A stretch of 64,000 bases of DNA. Source: Symsagittifera roscoffensis (Eukaryota; Xenacoelomorpha; Acoela; Convolutidae). How positions within the stretch are numbered: the first letter of the stretch is position 1; each line of letters starts with the position of its first letter. This document shows, piece after piece, positions 1-11,068 of the stretch. A program made the position numbers and the translations under genes. The notes below the pieces were generated by a model. The model had not been told where the DNA came from. It worked only from the letters and a program-made list of their open reading frames with translations, and did not search any database. The stretch covers positions 62,001-126,000 of the forward strand of contig NW_026971731.1 of the NCBI RefSeq assembly GCF_963678635.1. The letters are read 5' to 3'.

Positions 1-4
1 TTCG

Positions 5-472
5 TCACCTGGGGTGTGCGTTGAGCTCATTTTTTCGTTCAATGACTGTTAATATGTAATTATTAATGTGTCGAATTGGTTGATTCCAATTGTATAAGTG
101 TACTGGTTTGTGTTTATACTGCTTTTTTATTCTTCTTTTTCCTCTTTGTGATGAATTTGAAGTTGTTTCTGAGTCAGAGAAATATAATTGATCGTGAATT
201 GGGCAATTTTTATCTATTGATTCTTTCAGTTTGTAAAGTTCGTCTAAACTGTTGGTTTCTGATTCTGAAAATGCGTTTCGGTTTTTTGAAAATCTTTTTC
301 GTGTTATTTGTCTTTGTTTCGTTATTATTTTTCTCTTTAGTGTTTGTCGTTTTGTTCGAATGTATCCAACTGTTTGTGTATGAGGTGTGATTACAAGGTC
401 GTATTTTTTGTTATCTATTTCACAATTGTGTAAAACGATTGTTTGTTTATTTCCTAGGTTTTTAAATGACAT
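5..472 (-). CDS. Hypothetical basic protein, 155 aa
   Basis: I do not recognise this protein. It is an uninterrupted ORF, rich in Lys, Arg, Ser and Asn, with a basic stretch around residues 38-65 and an acidic/serine segment (SDSETTSNSS) near residue 98. It has no membrane segment and no zinc motif. On its coding strand the DNA is A/C-rich and G-poor, like the retrovirus-like element at 15-22 kb, so it may be the first ORF of a similar element that continues left of the window. That link is inference from composition only; it could also be a chance ORF. Confidence 0.3.
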   Translation of the reverse strand: MSFKNLGNKQTIVLHNCEIDNKKYDLVITPHTQTVGYIRTKRQTLKRKIITKQRQITRKRFSKNRNAFSESETNSLDELYKLKESIDKNCPIHDQLYFSDSETTSNSSQRGKRRIKKQYKHKPVHLYNWNQPIRHINNYILTVIERKNELNAHPR

Positions 473-1726
473 AAGGTTTAGGATGACGGATGCAAAAGGG
501 TATTAGGTGAATTCTAATTGCTTAAACTGTTAGTCCTTACGATTTTTTGGTTAGCTTAACCTGGGTCTATTTGTTCAGGGTTGGAGAGAAAAGTATATCT
601 ATTCCGAAGAATGATTTTTACTTTCTCGTGACTAGTATAAGTTAAGGTGTTAACTTACTTAATCTTACTTAGGGGTAGTGATTGTGTTCAAGGGTTGGAG
701 AATAGTAAATCGATCCACAAGGTTCAGGTATAATTAGAACGCGAGTAGTTCGTTAGATACTATTTTAAACTTACTAAGTCTAAGATTTATCCTGGGTCTG
801 GTAAGAGGGGGGGGGGGTCAAGTGAAGGATGAATAACCGAAGTTCTTCACTGTTTATCCTAATTTGAATGATTAGTTTTGTTTTAAAAATTTCTATTAGT
901 CTTAGGTCTTTAGAAAGGGTTGGACAGTGAATCGACGTTTGAGGTCGTTAGACACTAATTAAGTGGGTGGGGGAGAACAAAGTTGTTCTGTTTGATCCAA
1001 GGATAAGCCTTGATGATCAAATTTGAAATTTAATTAAGTAGAAAATGATTTAAGATCCAAGGATAAGCCTTGATGATCTGATTTTAAAATTAAGTGAATT
1101 TAAGTTTTAATAAGATTTAAATTTGTGTAAAGGAAAGATTTAGTGTTTTATGATATTAGTGGGTTTATGATTGCTGTTATGTTTCAGGTGATAAAGCTGG
1201 AACAACAGGATGATTTATGATTACTAACCATTTATTGTCATGCTACTAATTTTTATTTTATTTTCCAATAAATATTTTTCAAACATGTTTTATATATTAC
1301 TGCAGAGTTTTGGGAAAACGATCTGAGATCTTTTTATCAATCGTTATTGTATATTATTAATTTTGTTTAGCGCCTGAAATGATTTTGAAGATTAACTTCA
1401 AGGTTTTATGTTTGCAAATGGAAATCTAAATTCATTGCGAGTAGTATTCTAAATATAAAAGTTTGTTCTGGCTTTTGCCGAACTATCATATAACTATATG
1501 GCAAGTTTCTATTTTGTCGTATGTCGTCTCTGGTTCGAGGTCTTCTTCCAATTCCGGGTAGTTCTGTTATGGTTCGGAATATTGGCTCTGATCTATTGAG
1601 TCGTAGAGACATTTCGATTAAATTATTGTCGTATAACATTTTGGAAATGTTTTTGTCTAATTTCTAATCTATTTTGGTTAATTCTAATCTATTAAGGTCT
1701 TGTTCGAGACTTATGGTCGCACCAGA
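473..1726. other. Noncoding stretch with poly-G run and short repeats
   Basis: No convincing gene. An 11-nt G run lies at 807-817. The phrase AGGGTTGGA recurs near 578, 692 and 916. The minus strand could be the leader of the ORF at 5-472. The short ORF at 1406-1639 has no recognisable features. Confidence 0.4.
994..1078. repeat. Two identical 25-bp direct repeats, 60 bp apart
   Basis: Identical 25-mers start at 994 and 1054. Each contains GGATAAGCCTTGATGATC, and the spacer between them is AT-rich. The function is unknown. Confidence 0.8.
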
Positions 1727-2136
1727 TGAGTTAGGACTGGAGTGCATAACTCATAGAGTAATTTCGGATAGGGTACACCGTCTGCTCATCACGCTATCTT
1801 ATTTTCGGCCGGATAGATTCGTGCAACTTCTTAGTCTAATACCGATCCTAATCTTACTCTTATACTATCTAGTCTCATGTTGTTTAACTAGTCTCTGCTA
1901 GGCTCAATAGATCTAGGGTATACTGGTTTATTGCGGCTGCTGAAGTACTCGGGAGAGTTCAACTAATTTCTAAGTTAAATTCAAATCTCTCTGGTGCTGA
2001 AATTACAAGTAACTTCAGCACTTACAAATAAGTGGGTTGTTAGTTAGATGGATCATGATTGGTTAATATTAAATACTTTACATTGGTAAAACATTTAATT
2101 TATCCAATCATAAAATATAGTTTAGATCAGGTTCCA
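1727..2136 (+). repeat. Repeat R1, possible solo LTR (copy 1)
   Basis: This 410-bp block starts TGAGTT and ends GGTTCCA. The same block occurs in opposite orientation at 23,839-24,248 and 28,306-28,715. Shared landmarks include a stretch containing CGGCCGGATAGATTCGTGCA and the CTGCTGAAG...TTCAGCA region. TG...CA ends and several copies suggest an LTR. No target-site duplication is visible and no internal domain is attached, so the assignment is tentative. Confidence 0.55.
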
Positions 2137-3984
2137 CCGAGGTTGATCCCCCATCTTCAGTAACGTCAATTTGAATTGATTAGATGATGTCGCCTTTCTC
2201 ATCTAAAAAATTCCATCTAGAAGTGGATGTGGATCAAAAAAACCTTTGATATTTTATCATACAACGTTAAGCATAATATTGATATTTTGAAAAAATTTAG
2301 CTTTCCTTTCTTTGTCAGGCTTCGAAGCTCAAAACTTGCTTGAAAACTAAATTCTCTGATTGAATAATTTTCTCAAAGAGACCTCAATTAGCCGGATAAC
2401 TCTAATTTGTACATAATAAAGGTTCTGAGAATTATGAAATGTCTATTTCAACAACAAGAAAATCAGTTCGATTTTGTAAGTAGTAGATGTTGGAGGTTAA
2501 GTGGGGGGAGGGGGTGTGTGGGGGAGGATGGCGGGTTGAATGATGCATGGAAGACCCTAGGTATTAAGTTACGTTATAGACTTCGGGTCTTCCATGCTAT
2601 GTATAGAGTATAGAGTATACAATGTATTAAGATAGGGAATACCGATAGTAAGGTTTTTGGTTTTTGTGTGGAAATGTCTAGTTTTTTTGCAAAAAGCTTG
2701 GCGCGCGTTATCTAATTAGGAATAATTAATTGTTAATCACTTGAAGATTGTAAGATTAAAGTTATATTTTCAGTTTTTTGGTGCATGGTAAGTCAATGCT
2801 AAGAGTTTTTGGGTAAAAACTCGGAATTTTTGTTAAAAAATTTTCAAAAACACTTCAAAACATTATAATAAGATTAGCTATTGTTTGATTTAGTTTAATA
2901 GATAATCTTACTTTATATATAATTGAATCAATGCAGAAACCTACAGAGACTTCGAAAAAAGTCAAAATTTTGAGAAAACTTGCCAAAATTTCAAGTGTAT
3001 GGAAAAAATTGCATAGCTTTCAAGTTCTGGAAAAAGTTTGCAAAATCTTATAGTTTTGGTAAATTTTATTGTTGTATCTGATCTAGTTGAAAACAAAAAT
3101 ACATAAACGTGAAAAAATTTTTCGATTTTTCCAAAATTATTAAACACGATGGGTTTTAGCCTTATTTGAGCTAGAAAGTGGGCTATATAATGCTCTCAAC
3201 ATTAACATTAAAGCTCATAACAGCTGAATCATTGATAAAACTTCTCGTATTTCAAAATTAGTTTAGGGAAAATAATGAAATTAATCGTAATTTTTGAAAA
3301 AGTATAGTAAAAATTAATAAAATCTGTCCAAAATTTTCCATTTTCAATTTTTTTTGGTTATCAACTGATTTTTTTATCCTTCAGGGTGAATTGAAATTGA
3401 ATTTGAAAATTCAAATGAACCTTAAGGGCAATACTCTACGAAATTTGCAGATCAAACTCCATGATTTAACTCCTCTTCAGTTTTTTTCTCAATGATTAAC
3501 CAAATTTGTACAAAAATTACAACTTCTGAGAAATTTTCACGTTAATGATAATGAATTGTGGATCAATGATGAACAATGAACAGTTAATTGCTAAAATTGA
3601 CTAAAAATGGGATAAATTTTGTCTAAAAGTTTCTTCGATATTCGTTCAAATTCAAAACAATCTTCTTCATAACTGATGATTATCTCTCTGTTACTTCTGC
3701 AACATAATTTTCATGATTTTCCGAAGAAACGTTCTATGTTTTTTATGGTTGTTTTTGCTTCCTGCTTAATGCATGTTTTTGCTTTTGAGCACATTTTGGA
3801 AGAAAATTTAGTCAGAACTGGAGAATTTAGGAGGAAAACAGTATCAATTGAACGAACAATTTACTGGCAGAGATGAAATTAGAACTGATACCGTCTGATT
3901 GTTTTTGATGAAAAATGTAAATGTCTTCCTCGAAGTTCACTTGTTCAGGGCAACCGTTATCTATATAAGCAAAACTACAACTTT
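2137..3984. other. AT-rich intergenic DNA
   Basis: No coding region is supported. It holds a G-rich tract at about 2,500-2,535 and the hairpin at 2,545-2,597. The short ORFs at 2962-3147 and 3676-3876 look like chance openings. Confidence 0.5.
2545..2597. repeat. Perfect 13-bp inverted repeat (hairpin)
   Basis: GCATGGAAGACCC at 2545-2557 pairs perfectly with GGGTCTTCCATGC at 2585-2597 across a 27-nt loop. It lies just after a G-rich tract. It could be the end of a small foldback element or a structured RNA. Confidence 0.7.
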
Positions 3985-5466
3985 TGGGATCAATAACTAT
4001 CACTTTTCTTGCAAAATAATTATTAAATCACTTTTTATTCTTAATTTATGACGGAAGTTTTCTCAAAAATATCCAAGTGAGAAAGAATTGATGCTAGTTA
4101 AAACATTCAAAATTAGATGTACAAATTGAGAATATAGAGGTGTTTTTTCTTTATTCAAGATTAAATTAAGAGGAGCTCTATTAGTTATAATCTGAAAATC
4201 TCAGGAAATAAGCAAGGAAACATACTTCATAATATCTACAATAAAAAAACTTCTGAAGGAGCGCGTCTCAAAAAATTGATTTAGCAAAGCAAATCGAGTT
4301 GCAAACTGGACCAATTGTACAGTTTTCCGAATTTTAATAAGCAAAAAACTCTATAGTAAAAATAATGAAATGTAGATCTTGAAAGCAAGTTTTTGATTTA
4401 TGCTTCAGGTATCAGCAATCAGAAGATGTCGGATTGGGTTTACTTTAGAAAAATTATCCTCAAAACATCTAATTTTTCAAATAAACTACCTAATATATCA
4501 AATGAAAACAAAAATAGCTAATGAATTACGCCTAAATAAAACTTTGATAATTTTTATGTCGGATTTTTTCTTAAGAAAATTATCCCAAAACTACTAAAGA
4601 ATTAAATTGAGTTTCTATCTGAAATCAGCATTTTCTTTGTTTCTTCTTCACCTACTATCCACCAAGTTAATCCAATTTGAACAAAATGTTTCTTGAAAAT
4701 TGAACTTTAGATGGAAAAACGTATCGTTTCAACAAACGTTCAATAATCCGAAGCTGAATTAACACCATAAATCCTTTGCTAAAAGTCTATAAATGATTTT
4801 CTCATCCTCATAACAAATTATTCATGTTTCAAAAAGCGAATTGATATTTTAGAGTAAATTTTTAGCGGAGAATGATGTATATCATTATCTTGAAATTTTC
4901 AAAATTTAGCAAAAACATACAATTCAACTTTTTTCCAGGTCATTTATCAATTTGTCTTCTGAAACCATCAAAAAATAGAAGAAAAGCTTAATTCTTGATA
5001 ATTCAAACCCCATTATCTGCTTAAAAACGCTCTATTCTATGAAGCTTGTTACAAGCACTAAACAAGGAAAACTTTAAAATAGTAACTACAAAAAACCATT
5101 CAGTTAGTTGATGTATACAAATATCCAAGTTTTACAATTTTTAAGCAGGTAATTAACTACTCATTAGCGTATGTTATGCACTTTTAATACAAATTTATCG
5201 CAACAAAATCTCCGCAAGCTTTTAACCAAGGGAGTTTTTACTGTTAATTAAAGGTTTTCGAATCGAGTTCCATGGAAAGTTTCACGACAATTTGAACTCG
5301 ATTTTTTCTGTATTTTATTCAAAGCTTTTGACAAAACAAATGACAGTTGAGGTATTGTGATGAAAACACTGTATAATTTCTGACTAATTTTATCACAATT
5401 GTTTGGACTTTTCAGATTCAGTAAAAACTGATCTTGATAGTATTTTTAAAAAAATCTTAATTTTAC

Positions 5467-5694
5467 CTTTTCTTGAAGTCTGATTGGAGACTGCTGAGCA
5501 CAAAAATTAACATTGTGTTGACAATGCTTCTTCTTGAAATGATTAGTTAGTTCCTCGCTGCTATAAGTTTAAAAGTTACAATTCAAACACTCCAAAACAC
5601 CACAGGTTCTACGATATCTTGATGCGTGTAAGTGATTGTATTCTCTGCCACATTCAAGACATGCAATTTTTTCGTTTCTACTCAGTTGCGGCAT
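5467..5694 (-). pseudogene. polB: Maverick/Polinton DNA polymerase, zinc-finger first exon (left copy)
   Basis: The ATG at 5694 opens 76 codons ending LQEK, followed directly by a GTAAAA splice donor. The peptide has a CX2C pair (residues 12 and 15) and then a C2H2 finger, CX2C (36, 39) with H52 and H57. A short zinc-finger head of this kind at the N-terminus fits my memory of polymerases from invertebrate Mavericks; a profile search would be needed to prove it. One in-frame TAA sits at codon 42; the right-arm copy reads TAT there. No downstream polymerase exons follow in this arm, so this is a truncated relic. Strand and start agree with the right-arm copy. Confidence 0.65.
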
Positions 5695-5924
5695 TTAACG
5701 AAAGAACTTGAGAATAAATAGGAGATATTGAATGTCCCAATATTTTAGATGAGAAGGGTTGAATAGCCTCAAAAATGAATAAAAGTAAGAAAAAACTGCA
5801 ATTTTTGGAACCAATTGTTGGTAACATGAAAGAAATCAGAATGGATAAATTCTATTTGGTCAAGTTGAAAAAATCATCCAATATAACCAGGGACAAATCA
5901 AAAAGTTTGGTATCAACCAATCAG

Positions 5925-6130
5925 AATTGAGCATATCTTAAAAAAGAAATTTTCATCTTTTTTAATATCAACTGATCAGAGTCGAGCATGGTTTATTAGG
6001 AATTTTTTATCTTTTTGATATCAACCAATCAGAATCGAGACTTTCTTTACAGGTTTTCTATGTAGTTTTAAGCAATCAGAATGGAGTAATCTTAGATTTT
6101 AAAACATTTTATAGATCAGAACGAAGCAAT
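5925..6130. repeat. Cluster of degenerate CCAATCAGAATCGAG motifs
   Basis: At least five variants of an AATCAGAATCGAG core recur every 45-60 bp here. The mirror cluster lies at about 12,200-12,440 in the right arm, and single copies lie near 7,230 and 8,180-8,260. The first half is a CCAAT-box match. The cluster sits between the polB exon and the 184-aa gene relic. Confidence 0.6.
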
Positions 6131-6225
6131 GTTTATGAATCTTCTCAATCAATCATTTTTACTATAAAATTTTCTAACATAACTAACATATACCTTTTAC
6201 GCCCAAATGAGATTTTTCGTCTAAT

Positions 6226-6781
6226 TTAAACAACTTTTTCGATACTCAAATCAAATTTTGAAATTTCTATCAAAGTTTCATTGATTTGTTCTATTTCTAA
6301 CCAGTGAAAAGAGAAATTACCAAAACATACGTTTTTTATCGTTTTTTTTTTGGTATTTTGTAGTATATACAACGGGAATTCTATTAAATTTGGATAAAAG
6401 ATCAAAAGATATTCTGATAAATCTAGATTTTGTATTTGTATCAAATTGAATACGGTAATCGAATTGATGTTCCTTATCTCCAATTCTTTTTTCATTTGCT
6501 CCTCCGTTGTTCTGTTTTTTACTGATCGACCACTCAATCTGAGTTAACTCTTCTAAATAAAAACTTTAATGATAATTCTGGCAGTTTTCTTCCTTTTTGT
6601 AGTCTCCTCTACATCTTTTTAACAAAATTATTGAACTTTCTGTCTTTCTATACAAGTTAAAACTAATATAATATCCATCAACGTCATCTGTCCACCACTC
6701 TTTAAATTTTTTGTAGTAGTTCAATCTCAAAATCTGATAAACTTCCATTTCAGACTTTGAAAACGCGTTTGATAGAAACAT
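6226..6781 (-). pseudogene. Unknown 184-aa protein, left-arm copy
   Basis: The reading frame starts MFLSNAFSKSEMEVYQIL and ends near IEKVV. I do not recognise the family. It is acidic and aromatic-rich, with a WW pair (KEWWTDD) near residue 31 and no membrane segment. This copy has an in-frame stop shortly after ENCQNYH and a frameshift near the T-run at about 6,340. The right-arm copy at 11,560-12,114 has different damage, so the two copies show that one continuous gene existed. Its position next to polB suggests a Maverick structural or accessory gene, but that is inference. Confidence 0.6.
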
Positions 6782-7201
6782 TCATCCGACTAAAGTAAGG
6801 AAGAATTTTAAAAATCTTGAATTGTTTTTATCATTTTTAAAGTACTTTGTAATAAAAATCACCATAAAAACTTTTAACGTATTTAGAGTCTAATTAGTTT
6901 TAAGAAAATTCTTGCAGCCAATCAAAACCTCAAATTACGGTGAAAAAAGTTGAAAACAAACCAATTGAATAAAGGAATTTGAAAATTTTGATAAGGTTTT
7001 GAACTATCTTATTGTTTGTAATTTTGTTCAAATCAGACCAAATTTATTTAAGTTTAGATAAAACAGCGTTTGGAGAAAAAAAATTTCTGTAATTTCCTAC
7101 GCAGTTTTTTGACAATTAACAGATAATTGGTTTTTTTTATGGCAATTTGGAGAAAATTATATGTTTTGTCTGAATTTTCCTCGGATATCATACCTCTACG
7201 A

Positions 7202-8277
7202 AAGTTCTGGAATTTTCCAGAAAATTTCAACCAATCAGAACTAAGCAGTTTCCAGACAAAACTTTGGATCCAAATTATTCATTTTTGAAGAATGTCAATT
7301 AAAAAGCATTTGAACTTTCTTGAATTACTCTACCAGAAAAAAGAAAATATTCCGTGTGATTTCCTTATTGATGAAATAGATATAGATTCTTACTTTTTTC
7401 ACAGTTTTTTGGACGTTTGTTTTGTCCAAAATAGAGTTATTCGACTAAGTTTAGGTCTCTTTAGGGAAAGTTACTCAATCAAAGAGTTTTTTTTGATCCA
7501 CAGATTGCGTATCAAAGCTATAATTTTACTGCTGAGTTACACTTGACTAGAAAAGAATTTTTTTTATTTTAGAAAATTTGAAGTTCTTTTTTATTAACTA
7601 TGATACGTACGATAATATTTCAAAGACTCTTTTTATTCCATATCCAACTCCCAAATTTGTTAAAACTCCCCAGCAAAGTTCTTTATCACTCCATTTTTTT
7701 AAAGACTTTCAAAGTTCAAAATCTTGCATGATCAGGTTTGGTATCAGATTTCCAGAGATTTGCTTTGAAAAATTCATCAACTTTGAGTTATCGTCTCAAA
7801 TCTAAATCAAAATCAAAGAACTTGACTATCTACTGAAACTCAACAATCAGCAATTTTTCATCAATTATCTACAAAAAATCTACTACTATCTACTATAATT
7901 TGATCAGGAGACTTGCAGAGATGCTACTTTTATAAATTTTTTCTTCTTTTGTACTTATATCGGCAATATTTCTTAATTTACAGCAAACAACTTTTGGTCA
8001 TTTATTTTTGAGATTGCTTTTGTGTATTTTTTTACTTATTTGGAAGACTTAATTCCTTAAAAGGTAAATCATTGTCTGCTTGGATACGACAACTTGAACA
8101 AAATGGATCATTTTGTGATTGAAAACGACAAGGTGTAAAATGGAGATTTGTTTCCGATTGGACCCGAGTTTTCTATAAGAAATCCATAAAAGGAAACTGA
8201 AATCTGATTGGAAACGACCACAATCCAAATAAGGAAAATTAATTCTGATTGGTTAAAACCACACATTCCAGTTGAAG
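7202..8277. other. Inverted-repeat spacer, left part; no supported gene
   Basis: AT-rich DNA at the start of the 3.95-kb spacer between the arms. An ORF at 7292-7546 (84 aa, begins MSIKKHLNFLELLYQKK) has coding-like residue use but no homology I can name. A second ORF at 7578-7805 is unsupported. CCAATCAG-type motifs recur at 7,230 and 8,180-8,260. Confidence 0.35.
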
Positions 8278-8425
8278 GTAACCCTAACTCCTAACTAAAA
8301 ATCATTTTTTTTCTCTTAACTACCGTCAACTACCTCCTCTCTCAGCCCTAATTACCCTAATTTCAACTTATCTTCCGGTAGCTACCCTTCTATCACCTCT
8401 TTCTTGTTTTCACTCTTTATTTCAG
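8278..8425 (+). other. Candidate intron upstream of an acidic ORF
   Basis: GAAG|GTAACC at 8,274-8,283 resembles a donor, and a long pyrimidine tract ending TTATTTCAG at 8,425 is a strong acceptor of the nematode type. The tract is the most pyrimidine-rich stretch in the area. No 5' exon product is identified. Confidence 0.3.
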
Positions 8426-8509
8426 TTTAATGCTCAAAATGATCATCTCAGTGCAAAACAGCAACCTCTTGTACTCTGTGGAATTTTCGCCTGATCTAGT
8501 ACAAATTCA

Positions 8510-8935
8510 ATGCGAAAAACAGTATCTGGAAATTTTCTGGCACGAATGGACATCCCAATTCAAGTCTGGCACACGGTGGAAAAGATGCAAATGGATTTCA
8601 ACGAACATCATATGATGCACGTTCCCATCACAGAGAACCAAGTTGGAACAATGCAAATGATGGGGGAAGTTTCTGATCATGTGGGAATGAACTATCCCGA
8701 GATTCCGGACTCAAGATTTGTGGCTCAACCAGTCGACGACTTCCTTTTTCCTTGGGAGGAGGAAGGATCAGTCGAAAACCCGATCACAATAGATGAAGAT
8801 GAGGGTTTCTCAGAAACAATGACGCCTCAAAACACTCCTCCACAACAACCACCAGCAATGGAACCTCGTCCAGCTCTGCGTTCTATAGAGAACCTCCAGA
8901 ACTCTTCCGCTGCTCGACAGCTCTTTGATTTGTAA
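8510..8935 (+). CDS. Hypothetical acidic, proline-rich protein, 141 aa
   Basis: I do not recognise the product. The N-terminal third is mixed. Residues 75-100 are strongly acidic (PWEEEGS, TIDEDEG), followed by a Gln/Pro patch (TPPQQPPAM) and the C-terminus RQLFDL. An AATAAA signal overlaps the stop region at 8,934-8,939. The 5' end may lie in an upstream exon, because a good splice acceptor ends at 8,425 and an alternative frame opens at 8,430. It sits in the unique centre of the inverted repeat, so it may be a Maverick accessory gene or an unrelated captured gene. Confidence 0.4.
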   Translation: MRKTVSGNFLARMDIPIQVWHTVEKMQMDFNEHHMMHVPITENQVGTMQMMGEVSDHVGMNYPEIPDSRFVAQPVDDFLFPWEEEGSVENPITIDEDEGFSETMTPQNTPPQQPPAMEPRPALRSIENLQNSSAARQLFDL

Positions 8936-8939
8936 ATAA

Positions 8940-10407
8940 ATTCTTTATTATCTTGTTTTTTGTAATTTAATGTTTTTTGCATCCTGTGATTTTTGGTTAA
9001 AGAGATAGGAACAAAGAATTAAGATCATTGAAAAATTTGTTTAAAAAATTGTAAAATGTATTTTCAAAAATCAAACTAATTTTACAATTAGTAAATAATT
9101 TCGAAAAAAAGTTTTATCGTAAGATGATAAAAAAGTTGAATCATCTTCGATATTTGTGAAAAACTGTAGAACTTTTTCGCACACAAGATAAGAAATCACT
9201 ACAATTTTTGCACACAGGTTAAAAACTTTAAAATAATTTTGCACCATTCAAAAATTTTCATAATATTTTTTGCATACTTGTTAAAAAATCAAAGAATATC
9301 TCGCAATTTCAGAAAAGTTTCATTACTTTTTTTTTTGCTTTTTAAAGAAAACCGTAACAAGATTTTCTTGCAATGCTAAAAATTAATGTTTAAGAATTTC
9401 TTTGTTTTACGTTTGATCAAAAAACAAATCTACTTTTGCATGTATCTAAATCAAAATCATCAGAGAAACAGTGAATAAAGAGTAGGAAAAACATTCAAAG
9501 TCAATGATACTGATAGTTTCTAAACAATAAAAAAAAATGTTAGGTTTTGCAAATGTTGATGTTTTTTTTCAAATATGAAAAAGTTGCAATCTGCATTAAT
9601 TTGTCTACGCATACAAGTTATAAAATGATTGATTTTTTTTGCATCTTGTAAAAAAATATCACACATTTTTTCGTTGAAAAGCAGATGAATTGAAATTTAA
9701 TTAACCTTGACTCGATTTTTATGAAAAAATAATCAAAAATTAATAGAAAAATTGACACGCTCACTATTTACAGAACCAGAACCATCAATAAAACAACGAA
9801 TTATTTTGAACAAATCAGATTCATATTTTGAGTTTCGTACTTTTCGAATTCTGTCTAAAATTGCTGAGCGTTTGCGTAGATGCAAGTTTTTGATTAGAAC
9901 TAAGATAATTTTTTTTAAAATTTTTTGCAAACAAGTCGTTTGCTTGATACGCTTGGTATTTTTTCTGCTCATTTCCATCGTAAATTTTGCTGAACTCCAC
10001 AAATAAGCTGACTGAAGACTTCCCCACTTGATGTGACAGTACTCGAGAAGAATCTGTGCTTGTACAAAGTGTAAAGACAATCAATTTCTTGATATATGTG
10101 TTGATATTTGTCTAATCTCTGAAGAATTTGGCTAAGAGATGTTCCAATTAAAATTATATGAAATTTGCAATTTCCCAAGGAACAGAAAAAGTTGTGAGTA
10201 GAGACGCAATAATCTTAGGTTACTATGTATTTTTCGTAAAATTCGTTGGAAACAGAAATAAACAATGATTTACTATTATAATCTGAATAAAAGCTGGAAA
10301 GAGCTTGACACATAGCAGCTGCCATTGGGAGAAATGATTTTTGCAGAAAATGATGGAGTTATATAGTAGTAGTAACGCCTACGCAGCTTCCATATAGTGA
10401 AATCCTT
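8940..10407. other. AT-rich spacer DNA without supported gene
   Basis: Long A/T homopolymer-rich DNA with several phrases of the type TTTTTGCA. Overlapping short ORFs on both strands at 9,733-10,178 show no consistent frame or motif, and I treat them as chance. Confidence 0.4.
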
Positions 10408-10451
10408 CCATATTTGGTACTACTTCCATATATGGAAATGGCGATGACTCA
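10408..10451. promoter_or_regulatory. Two CArG boxes and an AP-1 site
   Basis: CCATATTTGG (10,408-10,417) and CCATATATGG (10,426-10,435) both fit the SRF/MADS CArG consensus CC(A/T)6GG, with starts 18 bp apart. TGACTCA (10,445-10,451) is an exact AP-1 consensus. The trio lies about 80-120 bp upstream of the ATG of the gene relic at 10,529. Function is inferred from consensus matches only. Confidence 0.4.
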
Positions 10452-10528
10452 TACTGCTTACTTCCATTTTCATTTAATCTCAAAATCATTTCTCTCATTT
10501 CTCCTCATCTGATCAGTTTGTTCTTTAA

Positions 10529-11068
10529 AATGTATTCGAGAAAAATTGATATTCCCAACTACAATGAATTTTCAAAAAATCAAAAAAAAATGGGAGATTT
10601 GTTTGGTTATGAAAATCTTACAAGGGGAAAATATACTTGGAACCGTGCTTTCAACTATTAAAAATATATGATTTGGGACAATTTGAAAAGTCTCAGGAAG
10701 TATATCGTAGTGAAAAAGAAGGAGAAGCAATATAGGCAACTCGGAACAGTGTTATTCACGATGCTGAAAATCTTGGACTCGTTCCTATATATGAAGCAAA
10801 AACTGGCAAAGAATCAACTATGGATCAGGAGCTCGACATCTGTAATAGAGTATATGAAATATCAACATAAAACATGAGAAGAGCGTGTGTCACAATCAAG
10901 AAGTACAGTGTGAACAAGCCTCCCTACATTCAAATTCGACTCTTCACTGCAAAAGTGAATGAAGCGATGAAACAAGTTGTATATGTCAACTATAATTTGA
11001 ATGAATTCAAAGAAATGTCCCAAATATTGAGAGACTTTATGTTTGTTGATAATTGTAAACCTGAGTAA
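10529..11068 (+). pseudogene. Frameshifted unknown protein relic
   Basis: Coding-like peptide runs through three frames. It starts MYSRKIDIPNYNEF at 10,529, shifts near 10,650, passes a frame containing DAENLGLVPIYEAKTGKE (about 10,760-10,815), and ends in a clean frame at 10,874-11,068 with the C-terminus FMFVDNCKPE before TAA. I do not recognise the family. It has no membrane segment and is lysine-rich. It is the last unit before the right arm of the inverted repeat. Confidence that these pieces were one gene is moderate. Confidence 0.4.

Larger units (their letters stand above)
3985..7201 (-). repeat. Left arm of a 3.2-kb inverted repeat (Maverick-derived)
   Basis: Read on the minus strand this arm matches 11,152-14,338 on the plus strand throughout, with scattered substitutions and small indels. 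The inner edge is marked by AGAGGTATGATATCCGAGG and the outer edge by GATAGTTATTGATC. It contains a 184-aa gene relic, a cluster of CCAATCAG motifs and the first exon of a Maverick-type polB, all pointing away from the centre. Outside 3,985 the match stops. The polB-distal 1.4 kb of the arm is noncoding. Confidence 0.9.
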
